From Microbacterium sp. RU33B (GTDB taxonomy: Bacteria; Actinomycetota; Actinomycetes; Actinomycetales; Microbacteriaceae), in NCBI RefSeq assembly GCF_900155915.1, contig NZ_FTPO01000001.1, positions 1 through 64,000 on the forward strand: a stretch of DNA of 64,000 bases, read 5' to 3'. Shown here piece after piece: positions 1-6,985 of the stretch. The position numbers were made by a program, and so were the translations under genes. The notes beneath the pieces were generated by a model. The model made no database searches, had not been told where the DNA came from, and saw only the letters and a list, made by a program, of their open reading frames with translations. How positions within the stretch are numbered: the stretch's first letter is position 1; each line of letters opens with the position of its first letter.

Positions 1-302
1 CCCAGGGGGACGACGAGCACGCCGGTCGACAGCACCGGTTCTCCGTGCACATCCGTGGAGGTGTACATGATGCGCCACCCACGCGCGGCGAACGGAACAC
101 CCAGCAGCGGGTCGGCCTTCACGACCGTCCCCGGTGTCGGATCGATCGGCCCCGCCGGAGCCGTGTAGAACTCCGGCACACCGGGACGCTCCAGGGCGTT
201 GCCCGCGACACGTGCCGCCTCCACGGCCACCAGCCCCCCCACGAACGCCAGGAGCGCCGCGAAGAACCCGAACGCGAAGCGATGGCTGGTCAGATGTCTC
301 AC
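1..302 (-). CDS. Secreted lipase-family alpha/beta hydrolase, N-terminal part (runs off the window)
   Basis: The minus-strand frame opens with GTG at 302-300 and leaves the window at base 1 without a stop, so only the first 100 residues are visible. They show an N-terminal hydrophobic signal segment (about residues 9-30), then a stretch that includes GTVVKADPLLGVP and WRIMYTSTDVHGEPV. This is the typical start of the mature part of the secretory lipase (LIP) family of actinobacteria. The catalytic Ser-Asp-His residues lie outside the window. The GTG overlaps the TGA of the upstream lipoprotein gene (GTGA), so the two genes are very likely translated together. Family assignment is by recognition of the N-terminal pattern only; substrate is unknown. 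Confidence 0.7.
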   Translation of the reverse strand, partial: MRHLTSHRFAFGFFAALLAFVGGLVAVEAARVAGNALERPGVPEFYTAPAGPIDPTPGTVVKADPLLGVPFAARGWRIMYTSTDVHGEPVLSTGVLVVPL

Positions 303-706
303 TTCAACGGCTCCACGGCGGTGATCTTCGCGAGCCAGGGGCAGTAGATGTCGCTCGTGAGAGTGCCGTCCTCGACGTACTCGGGCAGTCCGTCGCACAC
401 CTCCGTGGTGAAGTCGGCGAACTCGAGCGAGGCCGGGTCGATGTGCCAGCTCCACGGCTCGTTGACAGAGGGGTCGTCGCGCACGATGGTCCCCACCGGG
501 ATGTTCGCCACTTCTTCACCGGCGAGCAGCTGCTTCGCGTGAGTCACCAGCTCCGCGGAGTCGAGCTCGATCTTGAACGTCTGGCCTTCGATCTCGAAGG
601 TCGCGACGCTCGGCACAGCGTCGTCGTCCGCCGAGCATCCGGCAAGTGCGACGCCGGCGAGCGCGAAGGCCGCGATGCGTGCGGTCACTCGAATCCTCGT
701 GTTCAT
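299..706 (-). CDS. Lipoprotein with BP74-like domain
   Basis: A 135-residue lipoprotein: signal segment followed by lipobox LAGC with Cys24. The mature part (residues 33-135) has the pattern F-x-I-x-L, WSWHIDP, ADFTTEVCDG and a near-terminal CPW. I recognise this from BP74-type domains found in short secreted proteins of actinobacteria and named after a Dictyostelium calmodulin-binding protein. Two cysteines, in EVCDG and YCPW, could form a disulfide. It is the first gene of a two-gene operon with the secreted lipase and overlaps it by 4 nt, so it may assist or accompany the lipase at the cell surface (inference). The start is ATG at 706; it is divergent from the Ig-repeat surface protein at 906. 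Confidence 0.7.
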   Translation of the reverse strand: MNTRIRVTARIAAFALAGVALAGCSADDDAVPSVATFEIEGQTFKIELDSAELVTHAKQLLAGEEVANIPVGTIVRDDPSVNEPWSWHIDPASLEFADFTTEVCDGLPEYVEDGTLTSDIYCPWLAKITAVEPLK

Positions 707-783
707 CCCTGTTCGACACCTCTCTTCGGATCGATCCCGCCGCCGTGGCGAATCCTCCTCTTCAAGGATGGGGCGACCCCGCC

Positions 784-814
784 GAGTCAGGACTGGTCGT
801 TTCGCACAGTCATG
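784..814 (+). promoter_or_regulatory. Conserved 31-bp promoter element, copy 1
   Basis: The block starts with GAGTCAGGACTGGTCG and ends with CGCACAGTCATG, 91 nt before the ATG of the Ig-repeat protein gene. It matches the block at 4412-4442 at 25 of 31 positions, with the central TTT replaced by AAA. Both copies contain a GRACT box 14 nt before GTC, which loosely recalls extracytoplasmic-function sigma promoters (GGAAC, then CGTC). Function is inferred from conservation only. Confidence 0.4.
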
Positions 815-905
815 ACGTTCGGCTCGCGCTCCAGGCTGGTGACATCCACCTCGGCCGGCCTCCGCGCCCTGCGAAGCCGAGAACACGTGACCCACAGGAG
901 ACTTC

Positions 906-1715
906 ATGCTCACGCGCACCCCTGCCCTCATCGGCACGGCGCTGGCCCTCATGCTCGCCCTCGGCTCAGCGGGAGCGGCATCCGCCGCCCAGAGCACTTC
1001 ACTCACGGCAAGCCCGGAGAACATCGCGGTCGGCGACATCTCGACGGTGACCGCAACCGACCTGGGAGGGCTCGAGACGGCCGTCTTCGGACTGGACGGG
1101 ACGCCGGGAGGGTCGCTCAAGGTGATCGGCGCGAGCGGATCGGCGTCGTCGGCTGAGGTGCCCGTGACCTCCGGCACCGCCAGCGTGGACTTCTCGTCGA
1201 CGGAGTCTGGCACCTTCACGATCTCGGTCGGCAACGGCGAGACCGTGCTGTCGACGACGACGATCACCGTCACGGCCGGAAGCGGTGGCGATGCACCGAC
1301 CGCGACGGTCGAGGCATCCCCTGCATCCGTCTCCGTAGGCGACAGCTCGACCATCACCGTCACCGGCCTGGGAGATCTCGCGACAGCGGACTTCGGTCTC
1401 GACGGGACACCCGGCGGCTCGCTCTCGGCGGAGAGCGCGCGCGTCGCCGACGGCACCGCGAGCGTCGAGTTCACCGCGACCGAGCCGGGGACCTTCACGA
1501 TCGCGGTCAGCGACGGCGAGACGGTGCTGGGCACCACGACCGTGACGGTGTCGGCGGCTGGTCCGTCGCCGACAGCGTCCGTCACCCCCGTGACTCCGGC
1601 ACAGGATTCGTCGAACGGTCTGATCTGGACGGTCGTGGTCCTCAGTGTGCTGGTGGTCGGAGCCATCGTGACGATCATCATCCTCGCTCGTCATCGCCGC
1701 TCTGCCGCCGCCTGA
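906..1715 (+). CDS. Cell-surface protein with two Ig-like repeats and C-terminal anchor
   Basis: A 269-residue protein with a signal peptide (about residues 1-32, ending ASAA), two homologous bacterial Ig-like units (about residues 33-110 and 112-192), a short Ser/Pro/Thr linker and a C-terminal membrane helix (about 240-262) followed by the basic tail RHRRSAAA. Each repeat carries the peptide FGLDGTPGGSL and ends in a strand of the type GTFTIxVxxGETVLxTTT. There is no LPXTG signal, so anchoring is by the membrane helix. AGGAG lies 6 nt before the ATG. It faces away from the lipoprotein/lipase operon and is followed by further envelope genes. A role in adhesion or as an envelope scaffold is inference; no catalytic domain is visible. 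Confidence 0.8.
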   Translation: MLTRTPALIGTALALMLALGSAGAASAAQSTSLTASPENIAVGDISTVTATDLGGLETAVFGLDGTPGGSLKVIGASGSASSAEVPVTSGTASVDFSSTESGTFTISVGNGETVLSTTTITVTAGSGGDAPTATVEASPASVSVGDSSTITVTGLGDLATADFGLDGTPGGSLSAESARVADGTASVEFTATEPGTFTIAVSDGETVLGTTTVTVSAAGPSPTASVTPVTPAQDSSNGLIWTVVVLSVLVVGAIVTIIILARHRRSAAA

Positions 1716-1716
1716 C

Positions 1717-1742
1717 GTCGACCGCCGCGACCCGGCGGCGAC
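1717..1742 (+). terminator. Possible hairpin terminator after the Ig-repeat gene
   Basis: Imperfect GC-rich inverted repeat GTCGACCGCCG / CGGCGGCGAC (one bulged base, 5-nt loop) right after the stop codon, followed by ATCCTCTT. It fits a weak factor-independent terminator; no clear U-tract. Confidence 0.35.
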
Positions 1743-1770
1743 ATCCTCTTGACCTCCGGATGGAACTCTG

Positions 1771-2331
1771 ATGACCGACTCACCGCTCACCTCTCGCCGC
1801 TCGTCGCAGCGCCGGCCGACCCGACCGAGATGGAGGTGGCGCATCGCTCTCAGCGCTGTGGCCGTCGCCGCCGTCGTCGCCGCTGGCACGCTCGCAGCCC
1901 CCGCGCTCGCTGGGCTGCAAATCCGTGTGGCCGACGGGTCTGCGGTGGAGATCGGCGGGTCGACGAGCGCGGTTCTCGTACCGGAGGGCTGGTTCATCGA
2001 CCGATCGCGCGCCGGATTCCTGACGGTGACCACACCCGACCGCTCGCTGGCAGTGGAGATGTCGGCCGCCGAGGACTCGCCGCTCAGTGTTCTCGAGCGG
2101 GTTTCGGCGCCTCTCGAGTCGCGAACGGATGCCGCTCAGGTCGGCCGCATCCGGGAAGAGGTGCTGGCATCCGGTGTGGATATCGTGCATGCGGATGTCG
2201 GTCCTCGCGCAGTGGCGGCGGCACTGGGCGAGGGCCCCGTCGTGGCGGTTTCCGCCGTCGTCGCCGACGACCGCACGATGGCCGCGTATCGGCGCAGCAT
2301 GGCCGAGATCCTCGAGGCGGTGCGCCCGTGA
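1771..2331 (+). CDS. Membrane-anchored protein of unknown function
   Basis: A 186-residue protein with a basic, Arg-rich cytoplasmic N terminus (residues 1-23), one hydrophobic segment (about 24-47) and an extracytoplasmic domain of about 140 residues. I do not recognise the family. The domain has an amphipathic strand pattern (AVLVPEGWFIDRSRAGFLTV) and ends in a helical segment (AAYRRSMAEILEAVRP). Its TGA overlaps the GTG of the polysaccharide-deacetylase lipoprotein (GTGA), so the two are co-translated and may work together at the cell envelope (inference). Confidence 0.65.
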   Translation: MTDSPLTSRRSSQRRPTRPRWRWRIALSAVAVAAVVAAGTLAAPALAGLQIRVADGSAVEIGGSTSAVLVPEGWFIDRSRAGFLTVTTPDRSLAVEMSAAEDSPLSVLERVSAPLESRTDAAQVGRIREEVLASGVDIVHADVGPRAVAAALGEGPVVAVSAVVADDRTMAAYRRSMAEILEAVRP

Positions 2332-3884
2332 GGCGTCGCGTCGCCCTTGCGTCGGTGATGATCGGCGTTCTCGTTCTCTCCGGCTGCGCGCCCGCGGCGG
2401 ATCCGGCCTGGCGCACCCCGGCCTGGTCCCCTTCGGCTGTCCTCGAGACCGTGCTCCCGGAGCCTGTCGACCCTGCCGGCGTCTCAGGTCTCGTCGGTCA
2501 TCGGCTCCGCAACGACGATGTCGGCGTGCAGGCGCGTTTCGCCCTTCTGCCGGGCCACGGGCCGGTGGTGGATGCCTTCAACGAAGCCGTCGCCGCATTC
2601 GTGCGAGGAACGATCGACGCGCGGGCCCGGGCGGTCGCGATCGGCTACACGCCCCACGCGCACGCGCCCGGCTCGGGTCTGAACGCACGCGGCTGCGTGC
2701 CAGGATCGACATCACGGTCCGGCCTCGAACTGCTCGCCGATCCGGCGATCGGGCCGGCGGGCGGGGCGGGCGCCCTCGTCGTGTGCGACATCGTCGCGGC
2801 ATCCGGATCCTTCCTCGGCGAGCGGGTCCGCGCTGTGACCGGCGGGCCGGACGGAGTGACATCCGACAGCTCGTCGACGCTCTACGTGGACACCGCCACC
2901 GGCGAGGTCGTCGACGCGACCGCGCTCTGGATGCCGGATGCCGCCCGCGCGATCGCAGCCGATGTCATCGAGGAGCTCCGGCGGCGGGCCGGCTCCCTCT
3001 CTCTCGCCCCGGCCGCCGAGGATGAGGGTGCCATCGCCCTGGTGCAGGCGGCGCTCGCCGGCTCGGTCCCGTCCCCCGAGGGGATGATCGTCACGCTGGC
3101 GCCCGGGTTCACCGCGGAGGTGCTCGTCGGACTGGGAGTCGCCCCGACGGCGGCCCCGATGCCGATCGCGGTCCGCCCGGGATCGGCCGACCAGCTGCTC
3201 ACTGACACGGGCGTCCGGCTTCTCGCGGCATCGGGTCAGCAGTACAGTGGCCCGGCGCGCGGGGGAGCGGGCTTCGACCGCACCGACTGCACCCTCCTCC
3301 CGTGCGTCGCTCTCACCTACGACGACGGTCCTTCGCGGCTCACCCCCGGCATCCTCGACGCCCTCCAGGCGCACGGCGCGGCGGCCACGTTCTTCGTGCA
3401 GGGCAAGAACATGCGCAGCTACGCCGACGTGGCCCGGCGAGCTGTCGCCGAGGGAAACCTCGTCGAGAATCACAGCTGGAACCACCCGAACCTGTCGACG
3501 CTGACGGGTGTGGAGGTGTCCCGGCAGCTCGGCGACACGAATGCGGCGATCCTCGAAGCCACCGGCGCGCAGGCGACCGCGTTCCGCCCGCCCTATGGCG
3601 AGTACTCCGCTGCCGTGCTCGCGGCGGCGGGGATGCCCGCGATCCTGTGGGACGTCGACGTGCGCGACTGGGCGGGGCTCTCGGATGGCGACCTCATCGC
3701 CCAGGCCGTAGCTCAGCCGCGACCAGGATCGATCGTGCTCCAGCACGACGTGCACGAGAACACCGCCCGCACCGTCGGGGCCGTGTACGAGGGCCTTCAG
3801 GACCGCGGGTTCTCGCTCGTCACCGTTCCGCAGCTCTTCACGGGTGGCTTTCCCTCGTCAGGGGCGTGGCGCTCCGCCCGCTGA
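2328..3884 (+). CDS. Polysaccharide deacetylase (NodB domain) lipoprotein
   Basis: A 518-residue lipoprotein (LSGC, Cys20) with an uncharacterised N-terminal half (about 21-315) and a C-terminal carbohydrate-esterase family 4 NodB domain (about 325-510). The catalytic motifs are complete: TYDDGP at 330-335, the metal-binding HSWNH at 382-386, RPPYG at 420-424, a DVRDW motif near 446 and QHDVH near 471. CE4 enzymes remove N- or O-acetyl groups from peptidoglycan, chitin or other cell-wall glycans, which here would occur outside the membrane. The GTG at 2328 was chosen because it gives a perfect lipoprotein signal and overlaps the upstream stop; an open frame reaching further left encodes only Arg/Gly-rich nonsense. 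The exact substrate cannot be read from sequence. Confidence 0.9.
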   Translation: MRRRVALASVMIGVLVLSGCAPAADPAWRTPAWSPSAVLETVLPEPVDPAGVSGLVGHRLRNDDVGVQARFALLPGHGPVVDAFNEAVAAFVRGTIDARARAVAIGYTPHAHAPGSGLNARGCVPGSTSRSGLELLADPAIGPAGGAGALVVCDIVAASGSFLGERVRAVTGGPDGVTSDSSSTLYVDTATGEVVDATALWMPDAARAIAADVIEELRRRAGSLSLAPAAEDEGAIALVQAALAGSVPSPEGMIVTLAPGFTAEVLVGLGVAPTAAPMPIAVRPGSADQLLTDTGVRLLAASGQQYSGPARGGAGFDRTDCTLLPCVALTYDDGPSRLTPGILDALQAHGAAATFFVQGKNMRSYADVARRAVAEGNLVENHSWNHPNLSTLTGVEVSRQLGDTNAAILEATGAQATAFRPPYGEYSAAVLAAAGMPAILWDVDVRDWAGLSDGDLIAQAVAQPRPGSIVLQHDVHENTARTVGAVYEGLQDRGFSLVTVPQLFTGGFPSSGAWRSAR

Positions 3885-4079
3885 GCGGCGGTTCGAAACG
3901 TGTCGGAGAGGTGACGATGGAGACCGCGAATGGGCGGCTCTTCGGCTGTCGGTCGATCCGGCAATCAGAACTGGCATTTCTGTACAGGCGGGAACGTCCC
4001 GATCTCCACCAGAGTGAAAGCACAGTCAACCTGTGACTCGCGTGGCGGACCCGCACACACGACTCGAAGGCGGAAGACC

Positions 4080-4295
4080 ATGTCGGACATCAACATCACC
4101 AACCCCCTTGCTCGCCGTTCGCCCCTCGGTGGCAGCATCGGGGTCGCCGTCGCATCGATCGTTCCCGTGCTGGCCCTCGCGCTCTTCCTCGTCTTCGGAC
4201 TTCTCGGCGGGTGGACGTGGAGCTGGGCGTTCTTCCTCCTCATTCCGGTCAGCGGCATCCTCGTCTACGGCCTCCGTGGCGGGCAACGATCCTGA
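4080..4295 (+). CDS. Small membrane protein, two predicted helices
   Basis: A 71-residue protein starting at ATG 4080 after a purine-rich stretch (GGCGGAAG). It has a short hydrophilic N terminus (MSDINITNPLARRSP) and two hydrophobic stretches at about residues 21-42 and 48-64, with a GGWTWSW turn between. There is no recognisable family. Upstream lies a third, weaker version of the promoter block seen at 784 and 4412 (GAAAGCACAGTC at 4016-4027). Confidence 0.6.
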   Translation: MSDINITNPLARRSPLGGSIGVAVASIVPVLALALFLVFGLLGGWTWSWAFFLLIPVSGILVYGLRGGQRS

Positions 4296-4347
4296 CAGGC
4301 CGGCACCGGGCAGGGGCATGCCGAAGTGAACCACTCATCTACCCAAC

Positions 4348-4391
4348 AGCCCGTCCGAGCACGGCTTGGCCGGCGCATGTTCGGGCGGGCT
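4348..4391 (+). terminator. Hairpin, probable terminator
   Basis: AGCCCGTCCGAGCA (4348-4361) pairs with TGTTCGGGCGGGCT (4378-4391) over 14 bp including two G-U pairs, with a 16-nt loop. It lies downstream of the small membrane protein and upstream of the next gene's promoter block. There is no U-tract. Confidence 0.45.
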
Positions 4392-4411
4392 CGATAAGCG
4401 CCCGGCGGCCT

Positions 4412-4442
4412 GAGTGAGAACTAGTCGAAACGCACAGTCGTG
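4412..4442 (+). promoter_or_regulatory. Conserved 31-bp promoter element, copy 2
   Basis: The block starts GAGTGAGAACTAGTCG and ends CGCACAGTCGTG, 57 nt before the lipoprotein ATG at 4500. It matches the element at 784-814 at 25 of 31 positions. Confidence 0.4.
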
Positions 4443-4499
4443 CAGGATGCCGGCGGGATCAGGCTGGTTTCACAGCATCCCATCGTCGACAGGATCCCC

Positions 4500-5075
4500 A
4501 TGAGCCGTTCCCTCTCTCCCCGCCTCACCATCGCCTGCCTTGCGGCCCTGAGCTGCGGACTCGTCCTCGCCGGCTGCGCTCAGACCGCCGCGCCCGAGCC
4601 CACGCAGACCTCCGCTCCGGCACCCGAGCCCACGCAGACCTCCGCTCCCGATCCGGCGTCGCTGACGTGCGACGACATCCTCCCCACCTCGGTGCTCGAC
4701 TCGGCGCTGGGCGCCTCCTTCACCCTCAACAGCGACTTCGTGCCGCAGACCGGATCGGCCGGCTCGGAACTCGCGGCCGCGGGCGGAGTGGCGTGCGAAT
4801 GGACCGACGGCGCAGGCGCGACCGTGCTGGTCGCAGCGGGCGAGCCCGGCCCGACCGTCATCGAGGCAGCCAAGGCGGAAGCCTCCCGCGCGGGCACCGC
4901 CACCGACGTCTTCGGCGCATCGCTCACGGGGTTCGCCTCGGGAGCGAGCGGATCGACGATCGATGTCTTCAGCGAAAGCGGAGCGTGGGTGCAGACGACG
5001 TCCACCCTGTACTCCTCCCCCTCGGATGCGGTCTCGATCGTCGAGCAGATCATGCAGGCCCTCCCCTCCGGGTAA
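4500..5075 (+). CDS. Lipoprotein of unknown function with a duplicated Pro/Thr linker
   Basis: A 191-residue lipoprotein: LAGC lipobox with Cys26, then a linker in which APEPTQTSAP occurs twice (a 24-bp tandem duplication at about 4590-4650), then a globular domain of about 140 residues starting with SLTCDDILPTSVLDSALG. The domain has two cysteines (SLTCDD, VACEW) and alternating strand/helix character. The same layout (lipobox, short linker, C-(D/E)-(D/E)-L or I-L, second Cys) recurs in the lipoprotein at 17129-17653, which may be a distant paralogue. No function is recognised. ATG 4500 was chosen because it gives the complete signal sequence; GGAT lies upstream. Confidence 0.7.
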   Translation: MSRSLSPRLTIACLAALSCGLVLAGCAQTAAPEPTQTSAPAPEPTQTSAPDPASLTCDDILPTSVLDSALGASFTLNSDFVPQTGSAGSELAAAGGVACEWTDGAGATVLVAAGEPGPTVIEAAKAEASRAGTATDVFGASLTGFASGASGSTIDVFSESGAWVQTTSTLYSSPSDAVSIVEQIMQALPSG

Positions 5076-5169
5076 CAGCGTGTTCGGGGGCTTACCCGCC
5101 CCTCATGTCGCCCGCATGCCCGGCACCGACGGCCTTGTGACCTGGGCGGCGGAAGAGTACTTTCCGACC

Positions 5170-5673
5170 ATGGGAGGCACGGGGGTGCGCCGTCATCGCC
5201 GCGAGGCGCTCGTATGCGTCGCGTTGCTCATCGGTGTTGCTGCGCTCACCGTCGGCTGTTCGGGTGCGCCGGGTGGCGCTGGCGCGAATATCGTGAAGAG
5301 CATCGTTCGCCAGGCTCAAGAAGCCCGCGTCTCGGTGTGGTCGGATGACGCGGTGCGAGCGGCGGCCCGTGAGATCCAGCTACCCGGGGTCGCCGACAAG
5401 AGGCGGGTGGCTGCGGCGCGACTGACGGAGGCCGGCCTCGACTTCGCCTGCATGCTCCCGGTGGGGGATTCGGCGGCGCTCGCCCGCATGCAGCTCACGG
5501 CGGAGATCCAGCGACGGGCGGACGCGACCGCGCAGAACAGCAGCCTCGCCGACGTCCATGCGCATTACGCCGCAGCGGAGACCCAGATGTCTTCGCTGAT
5601 CGACGAAACCGCGGTGGTCGCTGCGCTTTCTCTCCTCGCCACGTACTGCAACATCGACCAAGCCGCCTTCTGA
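5170..5673 (+). CDS. Small secreted/lipoprotein of unknown function
   Basis: A 167-residue protein with a basic start (MGGTGVRRHRREA), a hydrophobic segment and a lipobox-like TVGC (Cys30; Val at -3 is less common than Leu). The remaining 137 residues are predicted largely helical, with two Cys (FACML, TYCNI). No family is recognised. The ATG at 5170 is preceded by TACTTT and then exactly six bases, the arrangement of a leaderless transcript, so translation probably starts at the 5' end of the mRNA without a ribosome binding site. Confidence 0.65.
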   Translation: MGGTGVRRHRREALVCVALLIGVAALTVGCSGAPGGAGANIVKSIVRQAQEARVSVWSDDAVRAAAREIQLPGVADKRRVAAARLTEAGLDFACMLPVGDSAALARMQLTAEIQRRADATAQNSSLADVHAHYAAAETQMSSLIDETAVVAALSLLATYCNIDQAAF

Positions 5674-5697
5674 GACCGGCGGCGTCGTGCGGTGCGG

Positions 5698-6120
5698 TCA
5701 GCCGAGCCGCCCGGCGTCGTACCCGCGCCGTGCCGCTGCGATGAATCGCTCGACGGCGCTCTCCGGCGACGGGTCGCGCAGCACGCCGGAGGTCGAGCCC
5801 GTGCCCGCCGCGCCTGCGCGCATGATGTCGTAGACGTCGTCCGGGGTGCCCACGCCGCCGGCGTGCATCATCAGCACGCCCGGGGCGAGGTCGCGCATCC
5901 GTTCGTCGATCGCACGGATCCACGGACGGGGAGCTCCGCCGGCCGCGCCGATGAGCGCCGGCGGCTCGTAGAGGACCACGGTCGGGTCGAAGTCCGAGAG
6001 CGCGATCACCTCGTCGTCCGTCCCCGCGTAGACCATCGTCATCAGGCCGTTCGCCTGCGATCTGCGGATCGCCCGCTCCAGCGCCGGCAGATCATCGAGC
6101 GCGAGCCCGAACTCGAGGCC
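5698..6120 (-). pseudogene. Triosephosphate-isomerase-like protein, C-terminal fragment
   Basis: The minus-strand frame ending at the TGA 5700-5698 encodes about 140 residues of a TIM-barrel isomerase: [11 protein letters not shown] (the EPP-LIG strand of the family), a following [16 protein letters not shown] phosphate-loop region and [16 protein letters not shown] at the end. The N-terminal half with the Asn-Lys and His residues of the active site is missing. Right of about 6110 the same strand no longer encodes it, and the other strand holds a dehydrogenase fragment. This type of TPI-like protein is common in tetritol/erythrulose catabolic clusters next to short-chain dehydrogenases. No start codon gives an intact protein, so I call it a remnant. 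Confidence 0.75.
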
Positions 6121-6261
6121 GGATGGGTGGCGCTCATCCCGCAGGGCCGCATGGCGACACCGGACGACCTGACCGGGCTCGTGGTCTTCCTCGCGTCCGG
6201 GGCGTCGAGCTATCTGACCGGCCAGCAGATCGTCATCGACGGCGGCTACACGGCCGTGTGA
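6106..6261 (+). pseudogene. Short-chain dehydrogenase/reductase, C-terminal fragment
   Basis: The last 51 codons of a classical SDR-family oxidoreductase: [20 protein letters not shown] followed by [18 protein letters not shown] and a stop, the standard C-terminal signature of glucose/polyol dehydrogenases. The Rossmann nucleotide-binding part and the catalytic Ser-Tyr-Lys are absent, because the sequence to the left belongs to an isomerase fragment on the other strand. Both fragments are interrupted at the same place (about 6100-6115), which identifies a deletion junction. Confidence 0.8.
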
Positions 6262-6283
6262 GGTTCCGGCTCGTCGGGCGCGC

Positions 6284-6883
6284 CTACGCCACCGGGCATC
6301 CCAGCTCGGTGGCGACGGCGCGCATCGCCGACGCGGCGGCATCCACCGTCATGAGGGCGTTCCCGCCCACGATGTGGAGGCCGTAGGCGTCTTCGAGGGC
6401 GACGAGCGTCATCGCGAGCGTCTCGTCGTCGAGGCGCGGTGCGAACACGCCCGCCGCGCGTCCCGCCTCGACGATGCGCCGGTAGGTGGCGAGCTGGCGG
6501 AGGTAGAGCGCCTGCACGAGCTCGTCGTGCAGCGACGCGTCGCCGGCGAGGGCGTCGAACTGGTACAGCAGGCCCATCAGCGCGTCGTCGGGCCCGGTGG
6601 GCAGGCCTTCGGCGATCGCGACCCCCAGCTGCACGCGCGGGTCGTCGATCTCGGCGAGGGCGGCGTCGCGAGCGGTGCAGAAGCGCTCGATGCCGGCCGA
6701 GTGCGCCTCCAGGAGCAGGGCGTCGAGATCGTCGTAGTAGTAGAGCACCGCGCCGCGGGTGAGGCCCGCGCGCTGGGCGACGTCGGTGAGGGAGAGCGAG
6801 CGCAGTCCGCGTTCGGCCCCGACGGCGAGCGTCGCGTCGATGAGCGATGCGCGTCGGCCTTCTTGACGACGGGGGCGAGCCAT
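6284..6883 (-). CDS. TetR-family transcriptional repressor
   Basis: A 199-residue regulator with an N-terminal TetR DNA-binding domain (residues 8-55; helix-turn-helix LTDVAQRAGLTRGAVLYYYDD) and an all-helical ligand domain. It is transcribed away from the APC permease/amidohydrolase operon; the 100-bp intergenic region contains inverted repeats, so it very probably represses that operon and itself. The inducer is presumably the compound taken up or hydrolysed by the divergent pair, an amine or N-acyl compound (inference). The start is ATG 6883. Confidence 0.9.
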   Translation of the reverse strand: MARPRRQEGRRASLIDATLAVGAERGLRSLSLTDVAQRAGLTRGAVLYYYDDLDALLLEAHSAGIERFCTARDAALAEIDDPRVQLGVAIAEGLPTGPDDALMGLLYQFDALAGDASLHDELVQALYLRQLATYRRIVEAGRAAGVFAPRLDDETLAMTLVALEDAYGLHIVGGNALMTVDAAASAMRAVATELGCPVA

Positions 6884-6886
6884 TCC

Positions 6887-6948
6887 TTGACACTAACGCA
6901 AAAGAATGTCAGGCTCACGGCTATTCTTTGGCGATCGAGTCAAAGAAT
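6887..6948 (+). promoter_or_regulatory. Divergent promoter/operator between TetR gene and permease operon
   Basis: On the plus strand TTGACA (6887-6892) and CAGGCT (6910-6915) are separated by 17 bp, a good housekeeping promoter for the permease. Immediately downstream is ATTCTTTG (6923-6930), 10 bp, CAAAGAAT (6941-6948), a perfect 8-bp-arm inverted repeat suited to a TetR dimer. A second pair, TGACA (6888-6892) and TGTCA (6907-6911), overlaps the promoter. The AT-rich operator stands out in this GC-rich sequence. Confidence 0.6.
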
Positions 6949-6985
6949 GGATCTCCGCCCGACTCGCGGACGCAAAGGAGCGATC

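Noticed and set aside
3917..4036. A 39-codon frame after GAGAGGTG (METANGRLFGCRSIRQSELA...)
   Set aside because: The ribosome site is good, but the protein has no helix, signal or repeat and overlaps the promoter region of the next gene; support is too weak for a feature.
4585..4650. Short tandem repeat as a mobile or CRISPR-like element
   Set aside because: Only two copies of about 24 bp, in frame, coding for APEPTQTSAP in a lipoprotein linker.
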